Assembly: GCF_041260155.1 (NCBI RefSeq)
Contig: NC_091947.1
Location: forward strand, 36,884,532 to 36,948,531
Length of the DNA: 64,000 nucleotides
Direction of reading: 5' to 3'
Source: Ptychodera flava
Taxonomy: Eukaryota > Hemichordata > Enteropneusta > Ptychoderidae
The notes below the pieces were generated by a model. The model worked only from the letters and a program-made list of their open reading frames with translations, did no database searches and was not told where the DNA came from. The translations under genes were made by a program, and so were the position numbers. Position 1 is the stretch's first letter, and each line of letters starts with the position of its first letter. Of the stretch, positions 20,220 to 29,743 are shown in pieces.

Positions 20220-20481
20220 TGATAATAATTCACGCTGGTATAATAAATGTTATCTTGTTTTAGGAATTGTGGGAGTTTCATTGACTGCATTAGGGCTATA
20301 TTGGGGGCGTGCTCGGCATACCCCCTGTCCCGTTAATCGATCGAGTCCAGATCGGAAAGATCCTCCCCAGAAAGCGAAAAAAACAGAGCACGTAGCAGCT
20401 CCCTCCGGAACAGTTCCGACAGGGGAGGGGGAGGGGGAGGGGGGTGTTCCCAGCTCCTCTACATTGTATGAGATGGATTAA
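20206..20481 (+). CDS. Small Polinton membrane protein, 91 aa
   Basis: Overlaps the end of the previous ORF by 14 bp in another frame. It has one membrane segment (YLVLGIVGVSLTALGLYW) and then a long Lys/Pro/Gly/Glu-rich tail encoded by a GC-rich (GGGGA)n stretch. Either a separate gene or the frame-shifted C-terminal half of the previous one; the second is more likely from the family I recall. Confidence 0.45.
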   Translation: MKEQCDNNSRWYNKCYLVLGIVGVSLTALGLYWGRARHTPCPVNRSSPDRKDPPQKAKKTEHVAAPSGTVPTGEGEGEGGVPSSSTLYEMD

Positions 20482-20532
20482 CTCCCCATATTTTTTATTT
20501 TTATTTTTTATTTTATATACTAGTCAGCAATC

Positions 20533-20763
20533 ATGGATATTAAAACAGTTGTAAACACAATGTACGATGGTATTGTAATCGCAGGACTTGCGATGGGATA
20601 TCTTATGATCTCCAGCAAATTTCTAAAAATAGAGGTTGGCGATCCAAGTCGACCAAATTTGACTCGATTGGCAAAATTAGGTGGTGCTACTGCTGCCGCG
20701 GTTGCGACCAAAGATCTCCTTGAACAGAAAAATATTATTCCTGCAGAACCTTATACTGTGTAA
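20533..20763 (+). CDS. Small conserved Polinton membrane protein, 76 aa
   Basis: Intact. A hydrophobic helix (IVIAGLAMGYLMISS) is followed by FLKIEVGDPSRPNLTRLAKL and an alanine-rich helix (GGATAAAVATKDLL). The GDPS-P pattern is one I recall from small membrane proteins of other Polintons. The start is preceded by ttatatactag, 11-21 bp upstream. It probably sits in the virion membrane or is capsid-associated; this is inference. Confidence 0.6.
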   Translation: MDIKTVVNTMYDGIVIAGLAMGYLMISSKFLKIEVGDPSRPNLTRLAKLGGATAAAVATKDLLEQKNIIPAEPYTV

Positions 20764-20832
20764 TGGGCACCTTCGGAATAATAATAATATTCATCGAACA
20801 CTTATACTTAGTAATATATACAACGTACAACA

Positions 20833-21567
20833 ATGATCATTTGGATTGAAAGCCAAACAGGTGAACCAGTCACTGTTAATTTTTACCCTTGTATTGACAC
20901 GACACAGTTTACGAAGATAAGACTGCTAGAGTGCGGACTATATAATTCATGGCATAACATAACATCGACGAATAATGTAATAAAATATCAAGAAGGTGAC
21001 CAACCGAAGAAGACTAAATCAATACGTCCAGGTAACTACAATATCGATACGTTAAACAAAGCAATCGGGTTGAAGCAAAAAATTAATTTTGAAAAACATC
21101 TGCCGACAAACCATGTTTATCTAACCTTGGCTAAAGATATTAAAGTCTATTTCAATGCCACAGGTAGCTTCGCCAACGTCGTCGGCTTTTCAGATAAACC
21201 TGAGAACAACCCAGTTATAAAAAGTACTATGAGTCCGAAGAAAGAAGGGGATTTCTTAACAGTCACTAAATATATAGTTCATTCAGATGTAGTCGATGTT
21301 ACTGGAAATTATGTTTCATTTGGTTCGGGTGCCTCCGGAGGATACATACAGGGGAAAGTATCGAACTGTTTACAAATACTTCCCATCCGGGATACGAGAG
21401 AAATAAGTGAAAAGGTTACTTACGATTTTAAAAACGGAGCAATTTCTATGCCATTGAGAAAAGGGGGAGATTACATGAATTCAATTCGTATCTGGATAAC
21501 GGATCAGGATGGAAACATGATCGATTTCAATAACTGGCCAATTAGCTTTTGTATTGAATTATTGTAG
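20833..21567 (+). CDS. Probable Polinton minor capsid (penton-like) protein, 244 aa
   Basis: Intact and beta-rich. The N-terminus MIIWIESQTGEPVTVNFYP, an IRPGNYNIDTLNKAIGLK segment and the end IRIWITDQDGNMIDFNNWP are typical of a Polinton structural protein in which a jelly-roll is predicted. The terminal DQDGN-IDF pattern is shared with penton-type proteins of other Polintons. The size fits. The start is supported by gtaatatatacaac 10-23 bp upstream. Its place in the same rightward block as the small membrane proteins agrees with a virion role. The assignment rests on recalled patterns. Confidence 0.62.
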   Translation: MIIWIESQTGEPVTVNFYPCIDTTQFTKIRLLECGLYNSWHNITSTNNVIKYQEGDQPKKTKSIRPGNYNIDTLNKAIGLKQKINFEKHLPTNHVYLTLAKDIKVYFNATGSFANVVGFSDKPENNPVIKSTMSPKKEGDFLTVTKYIVHSDVVDVTGNYVSFGSGASGGYIQGKVSNCLQILPIRDTREISEKVTYDFKNGAISMPLRKGGDYMNSIRIWITDQDGNMIDFNNWPISFCIELL

Positions 21568-21591
21568 TCCCGAAGCGGGGCCGGTGTAACC

Positions 21592-22005
21592 CTATCGGAA
21601 GATAAACCATCCCACGACCAATCCTCCAGCAATATATATCATTTCATATTTCTTTTGCTCAGGACTGGGTTGATAATAATCTGAGAATTGAACTGCTTCG
21701 CCTTCGGAACGGCTTTGCACCGCTTCTGCTTCTTCCAGGATTTCTGCATCTGTATCTCTTAATTCTGCCGCAGCATGCGCATCCTTTGCTTGATTTTCTC
21801 TTTCCCAGTCAGCCTGTAGTAATCTTTTTTCTGACCAGACGTTGCGATCATGTTCAAATTTTTCTAATGCTTTATCATGTCGGACTTTCTCTTCAATAAG
21901 AGCGTCACCATTCCCAGAAAGCTTTTGTCCGATAATATTTCCTCCTGTGAATGCCGTTGCATTTAATACAGCACCGAGAACTGTCATTCCTATAGCTGAA
22001 GCCAT
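21592..22005 (-). CDS. Conserved Polinton protein with two membrane segments and coiled coil, 137 aa
   Basis: Intact. An N-terminal hydrophobic segment (GMTVLGAVLNATAFTGGNII) is followed by a long charged helix (HDKALEKFEHDRNVW, ADWERENQAKDA), then FSDYYQPSPEQKKYE and a C-terminal membrane helix (MIYIAGGLVVGWFIF). I recall the pattern SDYYxPSxEQ followed by a membrane helix from many animal Polintons. Function unknown; a virion membrane role is likely. A gtaatatacac word lies 6-16 bp upstream. It is divergent from the fiber-like gene, 59 bp between starts. Confidence 0.65.
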   Translation of the reverse strand: MASAIGMTVLGAVLNATAFTGGNIIGQKLSGNGDALIEEKVRHDKALEKFEHDRNVWSEKRLLQADWERENQAKDAHAAAELRDTDAEILEEAEAVQSRSEGEAVQFSDYYQPSPEQKKYEMIYIAGGLVVGWFIFR

Positions 22006-22064
22006 GGTTGTGTATATTACAAGGTATTATTTTAATTTTCACTGTATATAGGTCCCTACGGAGT
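22006..22064. promoter_or_regulatory. Divergent promoter region before the fiber-like gene
   Basis: Contains gtgtatattac (22012-22022) near the minus start and actgtatatagg (22041-22052) near the plus start. Both are versions of the shared TATATA word. Confidence 0.5.
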
Positions 22065-23125
22065 ATGTCTGATCCAAGTGGCTTCGGTCTAGGTACAATT
22101 CGTATGCAAAATCTTGAGCTTGAAGATCTGAGTGATGTTAAAGTTAACAATAATACTAAGATGGCTGCTAATCATAATAAGGATTACGTCCTTCGTTATA
22201 AAGACCGCGAAAAATATTTCGTTTTAGCCAATGCCGCGGCGCCACCCCACGAACATGCTGTAGAATTTCCGAACTTAAAGACATTGATGAAACTGTAATT
22301 GACGCCACAAAGGCTTCGAATGATCCTACTCCTTTTGCTCTGACGTGGGATTCGGCTAGTCAGAAATTCATGCCTTATAATGTGCCGCGTAACATCTTAG
22401 ATATATTGGGTAGTGAAATTAGTGGTGGAGTTACTGAACTGCCAGGAACTCCAAATGTTATTTATTTTGATAGCAATGTTAACAAGTACAAGTTGTTAGA
22501 TTTTCGTAGTTGGCTTACTCCTACGAATCCATACATTGCACTTCTTGGTATACCGATTCACCTTAAAATTAGTCCTCTTAATACAATAATGAAGGCAGAT
22601 AATACACTAAGAAGGTGGATAAACGAGGGGGAGAATTATTGCTCGTATACAGCTAGCGGAGTTCCAGTTAGATTATTTTGGGACACAACTTTAAAGAAAC
22701 TGGGTCTTAAAAGTGTCGGTGATGAGGCAGCTGTTCTCACTTTACAGACTGTAAATCAACAGATGACTGATAATATGAAAATACTTCAACATGGTACAGT
22801 TCTCATTAGATGTGTAAAGTTAGCTACTGGAGATGAATTTGACGATTTGGTTGGATATTATGCTATGAAAACAGATAACAGAACAACTTGTGATATTATC
22901 ATAAGTATTGATAAAGATCGGGGAGGGGAAATGAGTATTGAATGTTTTGTTGGCGGGAATAGAATAGAGAACGACTTAGGAACTACATTTGTACGTAGAG
23001 ATAAAAGAGTGAACACTTTAGATATCAGTACCATTCATCTGAAACGACTCATTTTGTTTGAAGTAATGGTCTTTCGTCATATTTTAAGTTCAGAGGAGAT
23101 TACTAAAATTTTATCTATCAGGTGA
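22065..23125 (+). pseudogene. Fiber-like Polinton protein (tail-fiber repeats plus ConA/LamG-like domain), one frameshift
   Basis: The first frame (22065-22298) starts MSDPSGFG and has NLELEDLSDVKVNN...YVLRYKDREKYFVL. The next frame, from about 22270 to 23125, has NLKDIDETVIDATK and FALTWDSASQKFMPYNVP. The LSDV-x(n)-L-Y-K(W/F) pattern is that of repeats in phage tail-fiber proteins. The C-terminal 230 residues are beta-rich and end LFEVMVFRHILSSEEITKIL, a pattern that closes ConA-like lectin/LamG domains. A surface attachment protein is therefore plausible. It is the last gene before the right TIR. One frame change near 22.28 kb breaks it; no in-frame stops are seen. Confidence 0.55.
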
Positions 23126-23126
23126 A

Positions 23127-23473
23127 CAAGTTCGCACCGATAGGAACTCCGAGTTCAGACCTCAGTCATGCAGTAGAAAAAATTCACATCAGCTAGACTC
23201 CGCAACTGACTGACAACGGGGTCCTTTATATAGGCTAGTTTGATGGTGATGACTCACACGGAATTTCCCGTACATGTATAAACATGCTCAGCAGGGAATT
23301 TCCCCGCTTAGTTCAGGACAATGCACTGTTGCGCGTGCGTGAGTTCGTATATAGGTCAGGGTTATACTTTAGTTACATGGATGGTTAATTTTTCCTTCGC
23401 TTCATGTAGATAAATGAATAAAATGGGTGTAAAATTCTTACTTAATCCCAGTTGTCCACGTTTACTTTACTAC
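23127..23473 (-). repeat. Polinton right terminal inverted repeat
   Basis: Mirror copy of 6582-6912. The outer 260 bp or so are near identical and the inner part differs by indels, including an extra AAAATTCACATC-like stretch. It starts directly after the stop of the fiber-like gene. Confidence 0.92.
23208..23305 (-). promoter_or_regulatory. TIR promoter-like cluster, right copy
   Basis: Mirror of the left cluster: GGAATTTCCC at 23295-23304 and 23260-23269, TGACTCA at 23250-23256 and CTTTATATA at 23224-23232. On the minus strand the TATA box reads inward, antisense to the fiber-like gene. Confidence 0.6.
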
Positions 23474-23479
23474 TATTGC
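23474..23479. repeat. Target-site duplication, right (TATTGC)
   Basis: Same six bases as 6576-6581. The first T may also be counted as the end of the TIR. Confidence 0.75.
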
Positions 23480-24489
<1,010 letters not shown>

Positions 24490-24717
24490 TCTGTTTTTGC
24501 ACCGATATTTATTGCAGCCGCATTCATGTTTACACTTATCGTCTGCTGCCTTGCATGGACAACTCCTTACACAGGCTCCCTTGCAGCTACAAGTAGACTG
24601 GGTTTCTGCGTCAGTTGGGTCACGGCCCGTTACCCCTTCATTTACTTCTATCGTACTGGCTTCAATTGCACTAAATAGGGCTATAGCCGACTGTTGCTGG
24701 TCACGTCCATGGTCCAT
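24490..24717 (-). CDS. First coding exon with CXC (tesmin/TSO1-like) cysteine-rich domain
   Basis: The minus-strand ATG at 24717 (MDHGRDQQQSAIALFSAIE) opens 76 codons that end at a strong donor (aga|GTAAGT), phase 0. Residues about 40-76 read CSCKGACVRSCPCKAADDK followed by KCKHECGCNKYRCKNR-type spacing, the cysteine pattern of CXC/CRC domains, which bind zinc and DNA in tesmin/TSO1 proteins and occur in some transposon-derived proteins. The exon phase matches the P2X7-type exon at 5902, so I infer one gene with the Polinton in its intron. The frame is open upstream of the ATG but without a better start. A GC-box-like ccccgcccc lies near 24807. Confidence 0.7.
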
Positions 24718-25254
24718 CGTATCGACGAATACATTTGAACTTCGCGGTGAAGAAAATGGCGTCCTTGACAACAATCAGTGATTCAGTGGATGGTACGTCC
24801 ACTAAGCCCCGCCCCTTAACCATATATGGAATATGCAAATTTACGGTGACCGTGTCACTTTAACGGGCAGACGCCTTTGGCGGCCCACTCCAATTAGGTT
24901 TACTTCATGCAATGGCCATGATCGACCCTCTTTTTACCAGCGGGCCACCTTTGGTTGCCAACTAGAATAAAGTTGACTTTACGTAATGGCCCATGACCCT
25001 CTTAACCGGAGGGCTGCCTTTGGCGAACCACTCAAATAAAGTTTACTTTGTACAATGTCCATGGACATAAGTTGTCCATGGAAATGAAGTTCAAAATTGC
25101 CTTACAGTCGTCCTAATTAACAGATGTTTTGCATGGATGTGGCTGAGAAGTTTGTGTACTTTCATCTCTGCTACACGAATAAAGTGCGCCGCGTACCGGA
25201 GTTCAAATCCAAACCGTGCCGGTAAATTTGACATATGGGTTTGGTTATTTTCAG
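24718..25254. other. Upstream region with three degenerate 75-bp repeats
   Basis: Probable promoter and 5' flank of the minus-strand gene. About 24863-25070 holds three degenerate copies of a segment with gcctttggcg...ccactc...aataaagtttactttgtacaatg...catgaccctct. No gene seen. Confidence 0.5.
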
Positions 25255-25395
25255 CGGGGGGGGGGGGGGGGGGGGGGGGGGTCATCAATTTTTTCGTCTG
25301 ACAAAGGGGGGGTCATCATTTTTTCGCGAAAAATTCAGGGGGGTCATCATTTTTTTGAACACCGGCGACAAGATTTTGCCAGCCCCCCCCCCCCA
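25255..25395. repeat. Poly-G tract and GTCATCATTTTTT short repeats
   Basis: A G run of about 25 bases (25255-25280) is followed by ggggggtcatcattttttc repeated about three times and a C run near 25382-25394. It can form G-quadruplex structures. The Gly-rich ORFs across it are artefacts. Confidence 0.9.
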
Positions 25396-25599
25396 GGCCG
25401 TAAAAACTGAACGGTCCCTAAATCCGAACGGGGGTATAATAAACATTAAAAGTCAAGTATATGTGTAATTAGATTTATGTAAAGTATGTGTATATGGAGA
25501 CTATGCGAGCATTGCCTAAACATGGATGTACCATTGTGGAATAGTAGTGTGAAACACTATGTTTGAATTGAAAGATTAATGAATGCATTTATTGAATTG

Positions 25600-25820
25600 A
25601 GAAACATTGTAAGGGTTTGCAGACAAGATGACGACTGCTGTGTGACACGATAATGACGTAAAGGCTAGTTTGTGACAAGAGTAGGACCAAATGACTGATG
25701 TGTGGCAAGATCAGAGCACACAATTTATGTGTGGCATGATTGGGAGCAAATTACTGGTGTGTGACAAGATTAGGACCTAATGACTGGTGTGTGACAAGAT
25801 TTGTACCAAAGACTGATTGT
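25600..25820 (+). repeat. Degenerate tandem repeat of about 38-40 bp
   Basis: Four to five copies of atgactgatgtgtg(a/g)caagat...ggacc(a)aa with substitutions. No coding content. Confidence 0.65.
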
Positions 25821-25897
25821 AGTCACACAAACCGAAAGATGTCGACTCTCGGTAGCTTATTTTGCTATTTTGCCAAAAAAGAATGACATTAGATTTG

Positions 25898-28228
25898 GTA
25901 ACAACCAACCCTAGGGTCTATGGTTACAACCGACCCTAGGTTTATGGTTACAACCGACCCTAGGGTCTATGGTTACAAACCCAAGGGTCTATGGTTACAA
26001 CCAACCCAAGGGTCTATGGTTACAACCAACCTAGGTCTATGGTTACAACCAACCCTAGGGTCTATGGTTACAACCAACCCTAGGGTCTATGGTTACAACC
26101 AACCCTAGGGTCTATGGTTACAACCAACCCTAGGGTCTATGGTTACAACAAACCCAAGGGTCTATGGTTACAACCAACCCTAGGGTCTATGGTTACAATA
26201 ATAATAATAATGTTTATTGCGCAACAACACACTTAGGAAGTGTGGTAAGGCAAAAATACCTTTACAGTTCAACAATACAAGGATTAACAATCAAACCCTA
26301 GGGTCTATGGTTACAACAACCCTAGGGTCTATGGTTACAATCAACCCTACGGTCTATGGTTACAACCAACCCTAGTGTCTATGGTTACAATCAACCCTAG
26401 GGTCTATGGTTACAACCAACCCTAGGGTCTATGGTTACAACCAACCCTAGGGTTTATGATTACAACCAACCCTAGGGTCTATGGTTACAACCAACCATAG
26501 GGTCTATGGTTACAATCAACCCTAGGGTCTATGGTTACAACCAACCCTAGGGTCTATGGTTACAATCAACCCTAGGGTCTATGGTTACAACCAACCCTAG
26601 GGTTTATGATTACAACCAAACGTAGGGTCTATGGTTACAACCAACTCTAGGGTCTATGGTTACAACCAACCCTGAGGTCTCTGGTTACAACCAACCCAAG
26701 GGTCTATGGTTACAACCAACCCATGGGTCTATGGTTACAACCAACCTAGGGTCTATGGTTACAACCAACCCTAGGGTCTATGGTTACAACCAACCCTAGG
26801 GTCTATGGTTACAACCAACCCAAGGGTCTATGGTTACAGCCAACCCTTAGCGTCTATGGTTACAACCAACCCTAGGGTCTATGGTTACAACCAACCCTAG
26901 GGTCTATGGTTACAACCAACCCTAGGGTCTATGGTTACAATAATAATAATAATGTTTATTGCACAACAACACACTTAAGAAGTGTGGTAAGGCAAAAATA
27001 CCTTTACAGTTCAACGATACAAGGATTAACAATCAAACCCTAGGGTCTATGGTTACAACCAACCCTAGGGTCTATGGTTACAATCAACCCTAGGGTCTAT
27101 GGTTACAATCAACCCTAGGGTCTATGGTTACAACCAACCCTAGGGTCTATGGTTACAACCAACCCTAGGGTCTATGATTACAACCAAACCTAGGGTGTAT
27201 GGTTACAACCAACCCTAGGGTCTATGGTTACAACCAACCCAAGGGTCTATGGTTACAATCAACCCTAGGGTCTATGGTTACAACCAACCCTAGGGTCTAT
27301 GGTTACAATCAACCCTAGGGTCTATGGTTACAACCAACCCTAGGGTCTATGGTTACAACCAACCCTAGGGTCTATGGTTACAATCAACCCTAGGGTCTAT
27401 GGTTAAAACCAACCCTAGGGTCTATGGTTACAATCAACCCTAGGGTCTATGGTTACAACCAACCCAAGGGTCTATGGTTACAACCAACCCTAGGGTTTAT
27501 GATTACAACCAAACCTAGGGTCTATACATCCAACTCTAGGGTCTATGGTTACAACCGACCCTAGGGTCTATGGTTACAACCAACCCAAGGGTCTATGGTA
27601 ACAACCAACCCATGGGTCTATGGTTACAACCAACCTAGGGTCTATGGTTACAACCAACCCTAGGGTCTATGGTTACAACCAACCCTAGGGTCTATGGTTA
27701 CAACCAACCCTAGGGTCTATGGTTACAACCAACCCTAGGGTCTATGGTTACAACCAACCCAAGGGTCTATGGTTACAGCCAACCCTTAGCGTCTATGGTT
27801 ACAACCAACCCTAGGGTCTATGGTTACAACCAACCCTAGGGTCTATGGTTACAATAATAATGTTTATTGTGCAAAAACACACTTAAGAAGTGTGGTAAGG
27901 CAAAAATACCTTTACAGTTCAACGATACAAGGATTAACAATCAAACCCTAGGGTCTATGGTTACAACCAACCCTAGGGTCTATGGTTACAACCAACCCTA
28001 GGGTCTATGGTTACAACCAACCCTAGGGTCTATGGTTACAACCAAACCTAGGGTGTATGGTTACAACCAAACCTAGGGTCTATGATTACAACCAAACCTA
28101 GGGTTATGGTTCAACCAACCCTAGGGTCTATGATTACAACCAACCCTAGGGTCTATGGTTACAACCAACTCTAGGGTCCATGGTTACAACCAACTCTAGG
28201 GTCTATGGTTACAACCAACCCTAGGGTT
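25898..28228 (+). repeat. 25-bp minisatellite, about 2.3 kb
   Basis: Unit ccctagggtctatggttac with aaccaa between, 25 bp, about 80 copies with scattered substitutions and small deletions. Three copies of a 95-bp non-minisatellite insert interrupt it (about 26199-26294, 26941-27036, 27853-27945). The unit has a CCCTAGGG palindrome. Confidence 0.97.
26199..26294 (+). repeat. 95-bp insert within the minisatellite (copy 1 of 3)
   Basis: (AAT)n, then atgtttattgcgcaacaaca...aagtgtggtaaggcaaaaat...ttaacaatcaaa. The other copies are at about 26941-27036 and 27853-27945. The (AAT)n-ATGTTTATTG start looks like the 3' tail of a retrotransposon copied along with the array. Confidence 0.85.
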
Positions 28229-29701
28229 TATGGTTAAAGGTATCTGTAGATGAAAAACATATATCTGGAACTTTATTGTATTTTGTCGCGTTCAGCTAAT
28301 AACATAAGCATTGTTAACTTTACGTATCAGTCTGTTTTTTCTGCAGATGGCTTTGTTTTCTCGTCATAATTTAAATTTGATGTTGAAATCGAAGGGAAGA
28401 TGGAAAGTAATACGGCCAGATGTTCTGTAAAAATGTGAATAAAAAGTAGGAAAAATGGAGACGATATGCCTTCCTCGTGAATATCAGTGTTGAGGAGAAT
28501 GGCCGATCATGAAGCATGACCAACTCAACAATTCAATAAAAACATGACCCAACAGAGTTCACCAATACATTATATCGACAGGATTCCATGACAACCCTTT
28601 CATTACTCCCAAAAAATTTCCATCATCCATGGATAATATTTAATGACCCAACCTTCTACAGCAAAATAAAACACGATCACGCCATCTAGGAAATGTATCG
28701 TAACGGTTGAGACGAAAGTCTTGATATGAGGAAAACTACTTAGTGGTATTTTTCAACTACAAATATGCTGACGATTCGTATTGTACAATTAAAGAACAAA
28801 CGTCTTTTCTATAAATTGTAGATTATTATGGCTTTCTGTATATCAATGATTAATGATTACATCTCCATAGTTTTATCAAAATATTTTATTATTCATGCCT
28901 TGTTCTTGCTATGTATTGTATAGAAATGTCCGTAGAGAATTTCTGATCTCTTAACGTGACAAAAGTTTACATTCTCTGACAGTCACTCACTGTGTATAAT
29001 ATAATTTGGATTGCAGAATTGTAATTGTAATTTATAATGTTAAATAAAAAAAATAGTTTGATACAAAGGTATGTTAAAATATCAATGAATCAATGGGGTT
29101 TACAGACGGAATAAAGGGCAGAGCGGTGATCGTTAATGTTTCTTTTGTTGGGAGGGGCACTGAAGGGGATAGCCAAATATTGGCGGCAAGGCGGGTACGG
29201 GTAACACAGTCACGGTTCGATAATTTGACTTTTACGTCTAAAGTCGAACTAAATTATTTCCATGAAGATAACATGACTCACATTTAATGCTTTAGGTGGT
29301 ATTTTGCAAATGTGAGTGAATATCATCGTTTTTATAATTACACATGTTCACGGGCTTGAAATCGGCGTATATCGAGTATTAATAGTATGTCATGTGGTCC
29401 AATTGCTCAATGAAAGTTTCTAAAATCAGTGACACACAGGCATGGTATTCTAATGTTCAATCACTGTTTTACTGCCCTGAAAAAAATGACAAAGTGCTTC
29501 GTCGTTATTATAGTATAACAGTAAGGGATCTTTCTCAACCTAGAACTCGCGCATGCTCAAGCTGAGCTACATCGCGATTTTCATGTTTTGGCAAATCAGA
29601 TCGCTATATTTTCGCTAACAATATGCTGGTATAATATACATAACAAATTAATGCAACCTGCTTATAACAGCCTTGACCACTACTTCCTAAATTGTCGAAT
29701 G

Positions 29702-29743
<42 letters not shown>

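Larger units (their letters stand above)
6582..23473. mobile_element. Polinton/Maverick DNA transposon, about 16.9 kb
   Basis: The limits are set by long terminal inverted repeats starting AGTAGTAAAG and a flanking 6-bp duplication. The content is diagnostic: protein-primed family B DNA polymerase, retroviral-type integrase with a C-terminal chromodomain, FtsK/HerA-type ATPase with Walker A and B, double-jelly-roll-like major capsid and minor capsid candidates, plus small membrane proteins. Genes lie on both strands in divergent and convergent blocks with very short intergenic gaps. Base composition is unlike the flanks: coding parts carry GC-rich runs and a repeated CCTTCGGAA word. It sits in the intron of a minus-strand host gene. 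Several genes are split by frameshifts while at least six ORFs are intact, so the copy is young or its assembly carries indel errors. I saw no adenovirus-type protease gene. Confidence 0.95.

Noticed and set aside
25216..25468. Gly-rich ORFs
   Set aside because: Translation of the poly-G tract.
25898..28228. CRISPR-like or telomere-like array (CCCTAGGG)
   Set aside because: Units are contiguous without unique spacers, and the host is an animal; the unit is not a telomere repeat. It is a minisatellite.
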